Positions 11,969-22,141 of a stretch of DNA of 64,000 nt are shown here, piece after piece (within the stretch, counting starts at the first letter, position 1; the number at the start of each line of letters is the position of its first letter). A program made the translations under genes and the position numbers. The stretch lies in assembly GCF_950295315.1 (NCBI RefSeq), contig NC_080175.1, forward strand, positions 88,436,161 through 88,500,160, in the 5' to 3' direction. Under the pieces are notes generated by a model. It saw only the letters and a list, made by a program, of their open reading frames with translations. It had not been told where the DNA came from and did no database searches. The stretch is from Erinaceus europaeus. Its lineage: Eukaryota > Chordata > Mammalia > Eulipotyphla > Erinaceidae.

Positions 11969-12119
11969 AAGTAAAAAAATGTGGATGTGTATAATAATTG
12001 TATAGTATTTTAATTTTCTGAGATATAACTAACTACAACAAAGTTTGTGTGCATATAGTATACTATTTCATAAGGTATGCCATAAGGTAGGTGCAAACAT
12101 CTGTGAAATCATGACCACA

Positions 12120-13072
12120 GGTCATGTATTTTGCAGTAGTTTAAGGATAAGTGTGAACATATGCTCTCTCTCACAGAAACTGGTGTATATCTAGGTTTTG
12201 GGACTTTGTTAGAAAGTGAACCACCTGAGATGGAATTAGAGTGTACTATAAAAGGAAAGGTCTCACCCAAGTAATGAAGCTGAAGGGTTGTCATTCCACA
12301 CGTGAAGTCTCTGGATACATTCTGAAGTGAAGCATGTTGAGGTTGCAATCGTTGTGTTGGTTAGGTTGTGATCGGCAGATGCAATATTATTTGATATGGA
12401 TTGGGAGAGGCATACGGGAAAGTGGGCCCTATCCGAGGGTTCAAAAAGACAATCGATAGTTAATGTTATCATCACATTATTTGGTAATTGGGTTAACTTT
12501 GAAAAGTCCTTTTGTTAGGGTTTGCTGTACAGTACCCAGTATCTTGTATATAGCTGTGCTATTGGTTGCTCCTGAAAGCAGAAGTACACTAGAGTTTGCA
12601 GTGAGTATCCCCCTAACACTTCCTCTCCACTATTCCAAGCTTTGGGTCCATGATTGCTCAACAAATTGTTTGGCTTCGTATGTTAACTCTCTTTTCAGTC
12701 ACCAGGTTCCAGATGTCATCAGGATGCCGGCCAGGATTCCCTATACCAAAGACCCCACCAATGTGTCCTGGAGCTCAGCTTCCCCAGAGACACACCCTAC
12801 TAGGGAAAGAGAGAGGCAGACTAGGAGTGTGGACCGACCAGTCAACGCCCATGTTCAGTGGGGAAGCAATTACAGAAGCCAGACCTTCTACCTTCTGCAA
12901 TCCACAGTGACCCTGGGTCCATGCTTCCAGAGGGATAGAGAATGGGAAAGCTATCAGGGGAGGGGGTGGGATATGGAGAATGGGTGGTGGGAACTGTGTG
13001 GAATTGTACCCCTCCTACCCTATGGCTTTGTTAATTAATCCTTTCTTAAATAAATTAAAAAAAAAAAAAAAA
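12120..13072 (+). mobile_element. L1 3' end with inverted 5' part (twin-primed)
   Basis: The right part (about 12,571-13,072) is the sense 3'-terminal L1 module with poly(A). The left part (12,120-12,570) is the adjacent 3' UTR in antisense. The two parts abut without loss in L1 coordinates: the inverted block ends at the ATTTTGCAG side and the sense block starts at CCTGAAAGCAG. A perfect 15-bp target duplication (GAAATCATGACCACA) lies at 12,105-12,119 and 13,073-13,087. Confidence 0.9.
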
Positions 13073-13087
13073 GAAATCATGACCACA

Positions 13088-15835
13088 ATTCCAGTCAACT
13101 CTTGTCTGCAAAAGTAACTATGATACACCTTGGCAATCATTCTCTCCTAGCTCTCACCCCTTCCATACTCAGCCTACAAAAATTAATTTTTTCTTTAAAT
13201 ATATAGTCACTTGTATTTTTCAAAAAAAAATCAAGGAAGCAAGTTGCAAGAATATTGAAGTATTTTTAATTTCACCAATTGTACTGCTCCTTGTGTGATT
13301 GTCTCTACCTTCTAGCAATGATGCAGTTTATTTTATTTGAGATGCTATATGGAGTTATGGGATTTGAAAAGCTAAGGGAGAGTTTTAGCTTCATGTAAAG
13401 AGAATGAACCTGTACTTCTAGCTTTCCACTGCTTTTCTTGCTTGTCCAGCAAGGAAGTACTCATTTTGACTATAGAAAAGGAAGGATTTTCTAGAGAGTG
13501 GAGCCAAAATCTAAAGAGTACAACAGATTTAGGAGTTATACCTAAGGAGACAAGAATCTGTACTCTAAATCTGAGTTTTCTCCTCATGGTTTCCAAATGC
13601 ATCTCAGAATTCCTATAAATCAGTGACTCATGTAACCTCTTTATCTTTTCTAACATAGTTGTTTATCAATATTGTTGTATGCGTATTAGTTTTTTACTTT
13701 GGTTGATGAAAGCAAAGTTATTTCTCTTTGTGGTTTTTGTTCTTGCTATTGTTTTAGATGATACTATATTAATATCTTCCAAGTTGAAGTTAGACCCCAT
13801 GCTGGATAAGTGATTAGAAGTGAGTTCTGGAGTATATTCTTTTTGTGTGACTGTTCATAAGTGATCAGGAAAACAGTGTGTTACATTTTACTTTTATTAC
13901 CTGTTATTTTATTCCCTTCCAATAAGAGGATCATGCATTCTTTCCCATTCCTGTGACAAGTATACTCTCCACATTTAACTGTAGAGGAAACATACGTTCA
14001 ACCTACATACCACTGAGTATAACCATTTGGGTTAATTTGATCATTTGAGCAGATAGGTGATTAATAGCTTAAATGAAATGCAAAAATAATCTTAGGTTTC
14101 CACCAGGTTTTGTTTTTTCTCTTCCAGATAGCAGAGATGTCCTAAGCAGTGTTTTTCTCTTTGGTCACAGTCCAAAATAAAGATTCATGGAATAAAGCAG
14201 CAGCTTGAGATAGAGAATCTTACAAGGCATGCTTTACACCACTGATATTTGGAAACTGTTGTTATCACAGCAAAGTTTTCAAATACATCCTTCAGAAACT
14301 AATTTTTTGATCCTATAGATGAATAGTTCCTCAATAAAGTGATATAAAAATAAACTCTGAAAACAAACAATGAGAAACCTAATTTTTAACTCCAGGGAGA
14401 TTTCTTATAGATAAGACAAAATTTAAAAAAAAGTTTTATCTTTCAGAATTTTAATGCATTTCTACCTAAATTATTAAATTAAAACAGTATATATGACTTA
14501 ATATATTTCCTTAGCATTTTTCTTAGTTGCAATGCTTATTTCAAATTTTCAAGACTACATACCTATTTCAGTGAAATTTTAGAGCAAGCAATATAATTTG
14601 AACTTTCTATATGCTCAAACTGTGATATTCTTGTGATGTTCTCCTGGCTATCCAATGTAAAGAAAATGACATATATCCCTTCTGTATTTAGATCTCAGTG
14701 GTACTGAGACACATGCATTTTCTAGGAGGGTAAACTCTAGATAATCCACTGGAAGAACAAAGACAAAGGGTTCTGGGGAAAGTTCTCATTGAAGAACCAA
14801 ATTCAGTGAATTTTCTTCCAACTTGAGATTAAGTTATGTCACAGTGGTACACCAAAATGACTTGGAGAGTGAGTATTGATTTGCCTTTGTGTATCAAAAT
14901 ACTTTCTCAATTTACCTTTTTCATGTTGAGATCTTAATTCAGTCAATTTTTTTAGCATTTGAAGCTCTTGATTTCTAAAATGATTCTTTTCTTTCCTACT
15001 TGAAAGCTGACCACTTTTTCTTTTGAGTTTGTTTCCTTGCAATAATCTTCTTAAACAAACCACTGGAAACTGAAGTGCATAACCAATATTCCCTTTACAA
15101 TTAGTGGAAAATGTTAGAGATATTCATTCTTCCTTCTAAAGCACTTGAAATATTTCACCAAATTAATTTTCAGCTTGTAAGAAAGGTTATATTTTAACAT
15201 TTGATGAAGTTTCCAATCACTATCATATGTTTTTTAAAAGGAGTACATGTCTTTTGATGGCATGAGTAGCGTTCATCTCCTCATTATATTCCTTGAAGAA
15301 CATAATTTTACAGTGACTCAATTATCTGAGGGACAGATTGTTACAGTAATGAAAATGGAATATGTAATATATGTGATGCTTCCTAGAAACATATGACTTA
15401 TTTTTTTAATTTTTATTTTCCATTGTGGGATTAATGTTTTGCAGAAGACAGTGAATATAATAGTTTGTGCATGTAGAAACATATGATTTCTAAAGCAACA
15501 TACAACTTCACATAACGGCTGTTGTGGCAAAGACAAATACTGTAATTTCCTAGAGAAATAAGAGGCAAAACTCAGAGTGACACTGGTAACTACCATGGTT
15601 GTTATTAAAAGGCCACATAATAGAAAATTACATACTACAGTGAGAAAGAATGGCATGATTCAAAGAAAGACATGACAGCTATTGAAGAACATTTTCACTT
15701 GTATTCCAGTTGATGTAATCACATGTGGAGAGCCAACTAGGGTATTATAAACGAGCCAGCATTTGGATGTCTGCCATGGAAAAGAACATCAATGACCAGT
15801 AAGTCTGAATAAAAGTTACAAAGAAAAGAGAACAG
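13088..15835. other. 2.7 kb of unique AT-rich DNA
   Basis: No repeat, exon, tRNA or other RNA gene recognised. Short frames here (for example a hydrophobic 112-codon frame at 15,318-15,656 minus) show no motif and occur in AT-rich sequence where chance frames are expected. Confidence 0.5.
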
Positions 15836-16056
15836 TGTGGACTGGGCGGTGGTGCACCAGGCTGAACACACATGTTACAATGTGCAAGCACCCAGGTTCA
15901 AGCCTCTGGTCCCTATCTACAGGGGGAAAACTTCACAAGTGGGTGAAGAAGGGCTTAAGGTGTCTCTCTGTCTCTCTCCCTTTCAATCTCCCCTTTCTTC
16001 TCAATCTCTGACTGTCCGTGTCTGATAAATAAATAAAGATTAAATTTAAAAAAATA
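15836..16056 (+). mobile_element. tRNA-derived SINE (type 2)
   Basis: Head GACTGGGCGGTGGTGCACC, B-box-like GGTTCAAGCC, ACAGGGGGAAAAC block, CT-rich body and AATAAATAAAG tail. Confidence 0.87.
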
Positions 16057-16317
16057 AAAAAGGGTAGCAGTTCCCAAATGGTAAATCACATGTTCTTTTT
16101 TTAATTCAGTGGAGGAGTAGAGGGTGTGGAAAAGTGAGAAGTCACTCCTTATGCCACCTTTATAGTAACTTTTATGCTACCTTGGATTAGATATGTAGCT
16201 AATTTTAGGGGGGAGCATGAATATTAAAATAGATGAGACTGAATTTTAAAAGTTGGCCACATGGACAGATAAAAGAATTAGAAAGTAGTATATATTAGAA
16301 AGTAGTATATTAGAAAG

Positions 16318-16475
16318 TAGTGATCCTGTGGGTGGTGCAGTAAAACATTAGACTCTCAAGCATGAGGTCCTGACTTCAGTCCCCAGGAGCCAATGTACCA
16401 AAGTGATGTCTGGTTCTTCCTCTCTCCTCCTATCTTTCTCATTAGTAAACAAGTTATATGTATATTTAAAGAAAG
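16318..16475 (+). mobile_element. tRNA-derived SINE (third type)
   Basis: A different head (GGTGGTGCAGTAAAACATTAGACTCTCAAGC) with GTCCTGACTTCAGTCCCC as the decayed B box, then TGATGTCTGGTTCTTCCTCTC and a T-rich/CT body. It is shorter than types 1 and 2. Confidence 0.65.
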
Positions 16476-16885
16476 TTGTATATAAAGAGAATGGAATACT
16501 CCTCAAGTGTTAAAAATGAAGCCATTTCCTTTTGCCTCATCTTGGGTAGAAACTTGAAGGAATCATGCTAAGTGAGACAAGGCAAAAAGAAAAAAGGTGT
16601 ATACTGGATGAACTTTCTCATAGGTGGAACTTAAGAAGTTAGGATGGAAAGGGAAAACACAAAGTGAAACTTTAGACTGTGTGTGGTGTACTTCCCCAAA
16701 GCAAAGGACTCTGGAGTAAAAGGGGAAGACAGGAATGGAAGAGGTTCCTGCACAGTGGTGTCTGATGGTGAAAAAGGACCCAAGTTGGGGGTGTTTGGCA
16801 TAACACCTATGTATTACCTTGTACCCATCTATCAACAACTGTGCTGTTGACCATTTATCCCCCAATAAAATGATGAACAAAAGAG
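16476..16885 (+). mobile_element. Old L1 3' end fragment
   Basis: Matches the last part of ORF2 and the older-type 3' UTR (GAATGGAATACTCCTC; AGGAATCATGCTAAGTGAGA; CTTTAGACTGTGTGTGGTGTA) and ends near AATAAAATGATG. The frame is destroyed. Confidence 0.75.
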
Positions 16886-17228
16886 AAAAACACAACGAAC
16901 AAACAAACAAATAAAAAAGACTGGTCACACACTTGTTTATAACTGAAATGATTAGAAAGTTAGAAATGTGCACATGACATTTTTTACATTCTAAGTGGGA
17001 AGGTTTTTTAAAATATGACTCAAAGCAGTGTTTGGATGCGAATAAAATAGGTACAGTCAATTCTTGTTAACAGTGAATTATGTTGTAGGAAGTCACAAAT
17101 GCTAAAATAGCGAAAACATTGTTCACAATAAAAATATCGGATAATTCCTGAGAACCTCTCATCACAATATTTTTTTATTAACTGACCAGTATACCATCTT
17201 GTTGTATGTGTTTCAACTTAGGACACTT

Positions 17229-17230
<2 letters not shown>
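16886..17230. other. Unique AT-rich DNA
   Basis: Nothing recognised. Confidence 0.4.

Positions 17231-17270
<40 letters not shown>
17231..17270. repeat. (AC)20 microsatellite
   Basis: Uninterrupted AC dinucleotides. Confidence 0.95.
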
Positions 17271-17273
<3 letters not shown>

Positions 17274-17799
17274 ACTCACCAGCATTGAACTCATAGCAAA
17301 TAGCACTATAACTCCTGCCTGATGCAGTTTATTTAATACATGCAGTTTCTTTGTAAAGCACATCACGTTGGTTTTGGCACTAAAGAACACTAGAAGGCAC
17401 TTTAGCATCAAATATGGAGATCTTTTTAAGAAGGAAAATCAATAGCAAAAGCAAATCTATACAAAAATGGCACCAAGTAAACTGAGAAAAAAAAAGACAC
17501 TTGTTTGTAATATGTGACAGAAATAAGAAGGTAGAATATCTTCTGACTTCATGTTCCTGGGAATATGTGCATTCGGAAAATAAAGTATTTTGTCACACTG
17601 CATTGTCCACATTTGGTCACAAAAAGATTACTCATTTGTATATATAACATCTTTGAATTGTAGACTGTTTATAAACAGATAAGTAACTGGCATAGCTGCG
17701 AAGCACTTAATAGAAGCGTCTTCAAGTTATAATTGTGGAGTGCTGACACACAGTGTTATGCTGCTACAGGCTTGTTCCTGGGGATAATCCCCAGAGATG
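17271..17799. other. Unique AT-rich DNA
   Basis: Nothing recognised apart from general AT richness. Confidence 0.4.
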
Positions 17800-18519
17800 C
17801 TAAACCCGAGACGTCAACCTCCCAACTCCTCTAAACTGGTGAGCTATTTCCTAACACAAGGGACTGACTACCTGGTTCCATTTCAGATGACATGTTTTCT
17901 AATACAGTTATAGATACTACATACAGACTAGCGCCTAGGTTACTAGGCATGTGCATATATGTATCCACATGCAAGGGGCAATTATATAACATAAAAGTGC
18001 TTAGCCCTCCATGATTAGTCTTAGACTTAATAAGCCCGCATTCTAGTAGAATGGCCTAAAAAAGGCATCATAAATTCTGTAATCATATTATTTATCATAG
18101 GTCTAAGTACCATCCTCTCTTACCCCTCAATCACTCTATCTACTCAATTAACTGTACAAAAGGGAGTCAGAGATCTTTTTTCCATCTTTTTTGACTTCTG
18201 CTGACAGAGCATTGGCATTATTGTTACTACTTAGTAAACTTCAAAAGAAACATTATACAACTGGCCAAGAGTTATACTGACAAAAAACTATGCATAAAGT
18301 GAAGGACAATTATTTTCCTTATGACAACCTTTGTTAGAATCATCCATTAGGTAAATGCAGAGAAACTTGAGGCAAAGACACCACTAAAACATTGGTGTGT
18401 TTCCTCTATCTTGAGACCAAATCCCATAAACCAAATACTAGTTTGGATATAACAAATGACACTCAATGCTTTAACAACTGGGAGAAAGTCTAAACCCTTC
18501 AGATAAAGAAGTGACTGCA
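17800..18519 (+). mobile_element. Probable old L1 3' UTR, first segment
   Basis: Weakly similar to 32,440-32,560 (GCATGTGCATATATGTATCC versus GCACATGTGCATATGTATCC). It appears to be the upstream part of an old plus-strand L1 3' UTR that continues at 19,240-19,776 and 27,571-28,165, split by a later L1 and the provirus. Boundaries are uncertain. Confidence 0.45.
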
Positions 18520-19239
18520 GTGAAGCATGTTGAGGTGGCAATCATTGCGTTGGTTAGGTTGTGATCGGCAGATGCAATATTATTTTATATGGATTGGGAG
18601 AGGCATACGGGAAAGTGGGCCATATCCAAGGGTTCCAGGACTGGGGGAAGTAGAGGCTCTATAGTGGAGATGTGAGGTTCCTGCTGTCTTAGGGTTCAAA
18701 AAGACAATCGATAGTTAATGTTATCATCACATTATTTGGTAATTGGGTTAACTTTGAAAAGTCCTTTTGTTAGGGTTTGCTGTACAGTACCCAGTATTTT
18801 GTATATAGCTGTGCTATTCCAAGCTTTGGGTCCATGATTGCTCAACAATTTGTTTGGCTTCACATGTTAACTCTCTTTTCAGTCACCAGGTTCCAGATGT
18901 CATCAGGATGCCGGCCAGGCTTCCCTATACCAGAGACCCCACCAATGTGTCCTGGAGCTCAGCTTCCCCAGAGACCCACCCTACTAGGGAAAGAGAGAGG
19001 CAGACTGGGAGTATGGATCGACCAGTCAACGCCCATGTTCAGTGGGGAAGCAATTACAGAAGCCAGACCTTCCACCTTGTGCAACCCACAATGACCCTGG
19101 GTCCATGCTCCCAGTGGGAAAGCTATCAGGGGAGGGGGTGGGATATGGAGATTGGGTAGTGGGAATTGTGTGGAGTTGTACCCCCCCTACCCTATGGTTT
19201 TGTTAATTAATCCTTTCTTAAATAAAAAAGAAAAGAAAA
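18520..19239 (+). mobile_element. L1 3' end with inverted 5' part (twin-primed)
   Basis: Left block (18,520-18,818) is antisense L1 3' UTR. Right block (18,819-19,239) is the sense terminal module starting at CCAAGCTTTGGGTCC and ending in an A-rich tail. About 390 bp of L1 between the blocks is absent. The target duplication is about 15 bp with one mismatch (AAAGAAGTGACTGCA at 18,505-18,519; AAAGAAATGACTGCA at 19,240-19,254). Confidence 0.88.
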
Positions 19240-19254
19240 AAAGAAATGACTGCA

Positions 19255-19776
19255 AAAGCTGGATAATGGCAAGAGGCCGACTCACTTTATGATGGCTTTT
19301 TGGGCCACTATCATGCCACCCCATCACCTGGAGTCCTAGACAGGAAATCCTTGGATTCCCCCATGAATAATGCCAACCTAGATCTCTAATAATTCCTTCT
19401 GTCTACCATCACCAGCCTCTTCCATCAGGAACATTGTCATAAGCCCCTTTCTGGATCTTTCCAGGATCTTGCCCTCACTATGAAATAGCAACGGTAGAGA
19501 TTTCACCATTCTCTGAAGGAAGACTGGATTATCCTACGCTGCCATTTGAGGAAGACTGGTCCTGAAATGAGTGCAGCCTAGAATGTTCACAGGTGTTACT
19601 ACAGACTGCGAGCTCAGTCTGACAGGGACTTGGAGGTTGTACAGGATCCTGTGCTAAATATGAATAGAGACGGGCCCTGGGTTAGATCATTATAGTCAAT
19701 AGTTAATAGCATTTATTTATCTTCTTCAAGTTTGTGAGCATCTCTCTGCCCTAATCTTGATTCCTAGTTCCACTGC
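19255..19776 (+). mobile_element. Old L1 3' UTR, segment left of provirus
   Basis: Shares GGCCACTATCATGCCACCCCATCACC with 29,360-29,395 and the GAGCTCAG...GTGCTAAATATG block with 32,570-32,630. The sequence joins logically to 27,571 once the provirus and one 6-bp duplicate are set aside, matching the arrangement at 32,740-32,790. Confidence 0.65.
19771..19776. repeat. Provirus target duplication, left copy
   Basis: CACTGC directly outside the 3' LTR; the identical copy is at 27,571-27,576. Six bp is the usual integration stagger of betaretroviruses. Confidence 0.92.
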
Positions 19777-20247
19777 TGCCGGGATAGCCTGAGGGTACTT
19801 CTTCCCGAGCTAGTGCTCTCTGGGTTGGAGAGAACTCAACTGGAGCTGATCTAGGCTGCTGTGTGGGAGAGGGATCAGGAACTCGTGCTGCACCAACTTC
19901 CGCAGGAGATACACTCTGGAACTCTCGGAGCCGGAAAGCAATTTCCAAGTGTCTTTAATCAGAAGAGCAGCTGTTTTTATACTCTCCAAGTAGGGTGGAA
20001 ACAGGATGTGATATAGAGAGGGTGGAGAGAAAAGTGACTGGTGAAAATCAGAGTGTGACAAAGAAGGGATCAGTGTGTGACAAGGAGGGGGTGGAGCAGG
20101 AGAGAATCCTATAATAGAACCACCAATGCCCTGGAGTGCTTTATGTAAAAGTGATTTATGTAAATAGACCAAAGCTTTGGATCAGTAAAATCCCTATATA
20201 GGCATATGGTTAAGCAGAAGCCAGGGGGAGATGGCAACTACCCAACA
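19777..20247 (-). repeat. 3' LTR of the provirus
   Basis: 471 bp. In proviral sense it begins TGTTGGGTAG and ends CCCGGCA. It matches the 5' LTR except at two positions (GAAGGG versus GAAAGG near 20,065 and TATAATAG versus TATCATAG near 20,115). It contains TATAAAAA (19,974-19,981), ATTAAA (19,954-19,959) and a 12-bp palindrome CCAAAGCTTTGG (20,169-20,180). Confidence 0.96.
19954..19959 (-). terminator. LTR polyadenylation signal (ATTAAA)
   Basis: The variant ATTAAA lies 15 nt downstream of the TATA box in the LTR. In the 3' LTR it would direct 3' processing of the proviral RNA. Its closeness to the TATA box implies a short R region. No AATAAA is seen nearby. Confidence 0.6.
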
Positions 20248-20264
20248 TCTCCCCCTTTCTTTTT
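20248..20264 (-). promoter_or_regulatory. Polypurine tract
   Basis: AAAAAGAAAGGGGGAGA in proviral sense, directly abutting the 3' LTR. This is the expected primer for plus-strand DNA synthesis. Confidence 0.93.
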
Positions 20265-20545
20265 AACTTTTTGCCATAGTATCAGGAGTGCGGGGCACTT
20301 TGTGAGGCAGGGAGACTGATAAGAGGCACACCTTTTTTGGGGTTCTACTGTCCCTCCTTGCTCAACCTCTCCGTGGAGAGAGAGACTAACAGGATTGACA
20401 CACCCCTCAGGCTCAAGCCCTTCCAAGCTCAACCATATCCTCACAATTCCCCAACATCTTCCTCTTACTTAATGGCCATATATAACTGGGTCAATAAAAG
20501 GCTTCATCTCTGTCAGGGGAATAGTAGTGTAGGGGTGAACGGAAA

Positions 20546-20569
20546 CCTGTTGGGAAGAAAGCAGAATGA
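20546..20569 (-). promoter_or_regulatory. Possible splice acceptor
   Basis: In proviral sense a pyrimidine tract (CTGCTTTCTTCCC) is followed by AACAG/G, a fair match to a 3' splice site. It lies where a subgenomic RNA acceptor might sit, but no donor or product was identified. Confidence 0.3.
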
Positions 20570-21481
20570 TAGTGTGTAAGTGTCTTCAAAAATAACTAGC
20601 ACAAGACAGGGAGGGATAAGTAAGAGTAGCAAGAGACAGAGTGAGCCTGATGGGTGGAGGAGTGGGGGCCTGATAAGCCGAGGGGCTAGAGGGGTGATCT
20701 GGCATTGCAAAATCCCGAGTCAGCTGGCGGTAAGTTCTATGAACTGCTACAGTCATTCTTCAAGAAGTCCAGCAGTATAAAAGGAGTGTCCAGCAAGTTC
20801 TATAGAAGCATCAGTCCAATGTCAACAGCCAGGAAATAAATGCCACACGTCTATCTTGATGGAGGAGGACGGCCACCGGAACTTTTCTTCTCTGTAGAGA
20901 GTGACCTGGAACCGCCAAAACATGATGGGCGAAACAGAAGCAGGAAGAGCAGACACCGATGGTTGAGAGAAAGGCAGTAGGAAAGTCTTGTCCTTCGGAG
21001 TCTGTGAATCAGGTTCTCCAGATCGTGTCAGGTCACATCATGGGTTTCTGGGGATGGCTGTAATTGTGGGTGATGTCAGAGGTCAGGGGTCCAAGATGGA
21101 TTTCTGGGGATTCTATATGAGCAGATGCTTCTTTATGCGAAGGTTTGTCATAGCTGTAGTCAATTACTTATGAAAAAACTTTGTAACAAATTAGAAGTTT
21201 ACTACAATTGATAACTCAATGATTATAACTGGTTTAGGTATCTTTATAATTTTGTGTAAAGGTCATCTTACGTGACCTCATGTAGCAGTCTTTATATAGC
21301 AAAGTTTTCATACCGAGTTTAAGTTACATATATTGATTCTTGACTATTTTTACATTGGGTTTTTAAGCAAACTCAGGTTACTAGAGTTAACACATTTTAG
21401 TGACAATTTTTTTTCTTTTGGTACATTTACAATATCAGATTGATGCCAAATTTGTTGTGGATTAATTTCCACAAGATAGCT

Positions 21482-21520
21482 TACAGGACATTTTTGGGGG
21501 CCCTCCAAAAATGTCCTGTA
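21482..21520 (-). promoter_or_regulatory. Perfect 16-bp hairpin, candidate RNA export element
   Basis: Arms 21,482-21,497 (TACAGGACATTTTTGG) and 21,505-21,520 are exact reverse complements separated by 7 nt. In the proviral transcript this would form a stable stem-loop. Betaretroviruses and IAPs carry structured export elements (CTE/RTE) between the last gene and the 3' LTR; that role is inferred from position only. Confidence 0.55.
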
Positions 21521-22008
21521 TAGAGAATCTGTATTTTAACTTAGGAGATGATGAATTGTCACATTGAATATTTAAAGTTTTACCTTAAACACTCAGTTAC
21601 TTAAATGAATTGATTTTACCTCTTCTCGTAAAAATGTAACTTCGAAGTTACAATTTAACTGTTAAGTTAATGTTTACCAAACTTGAAACACGCATATTAA
21701 ACATACAGTTTATAACACACAGGAGGAGAAAAACTTGTAAATAAGATATATCATTTCAAATGTGAATTTAGAACTACTGTCATAGTTGAACCATCTTTAC
21801 TCACACAGTTTAAGACTAAACATTTCATATTGGTATCAAGACTTAAAAAAGAAATCAAAAGGGGGAATGAACAATTTTTGGACTGTTTCTGGAAGTCTCC
21901 AGAAACCATGGCTGCGTCCAGCCGTTTGATATAAAGTCAGTTAACTTTCAGAGTACTCTGAGCACAATGGGTCATACAAAAATTTTGGTCACTCAATTTT
22001 TTTTTTTT

Positions 22009-22043
22009 CACTCACTCACTCACTCACTCACTCACTCACTCAC
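22009..22043. repeat. (CACT)n microsatellite
   Basis: Eight to nine CACT units preceded by a T tract, inside the provirus 3' region. Confidence 0.95.
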
Positions 22044-22141
22044 AAAACACAACTGGCCAGTCATAGCATAAGACATTCATTCGGGGCGGGGGGGGGGAGT
22101 TCTGTGAATCAGATTTTTTTTTTTGATTCTGCCATGCTGTA

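Larger units (their letters stand above)
20265..22141 (-). other. env-less 3' region of the provirus
   Basis: About 1.9 kb between the pol stop and the purine tract. It is AT-rich in its middle and has no frame longer than about 70 codons on the sense strand, so env is absent rather than merely interrupted. Notable content is a perfect 16-bp hairpin (21,482-21,520), a CACT microsatellite (22,009-22,043), a G-run at 22,089-22,097, a possible splice acceptor near 20,548 and a short frame ending across the purine tract into the LTR (20,238-20,310) that could be an env C-terminal relic. Confidence 0.8.

Noticed and set aside
15318..15656. 112-codon hydrophobic frame on the minus strand
   Set aside because: AT-rich sequence, no signal motif or family resemblance, and no splice or promoter support.
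22009..22043. CACT repeats considered as a CRISPR-like or telomeric array
   Set aside because: A plain tetranucleotide microsatellite with no spacers, in a eukaryotic repeat.
20265..22141. Search for an env gene
   Set aside because: No frame beyond about 70 codons on the sense strand and no furin site, fusion peptide or CX6C-type motif recognised.
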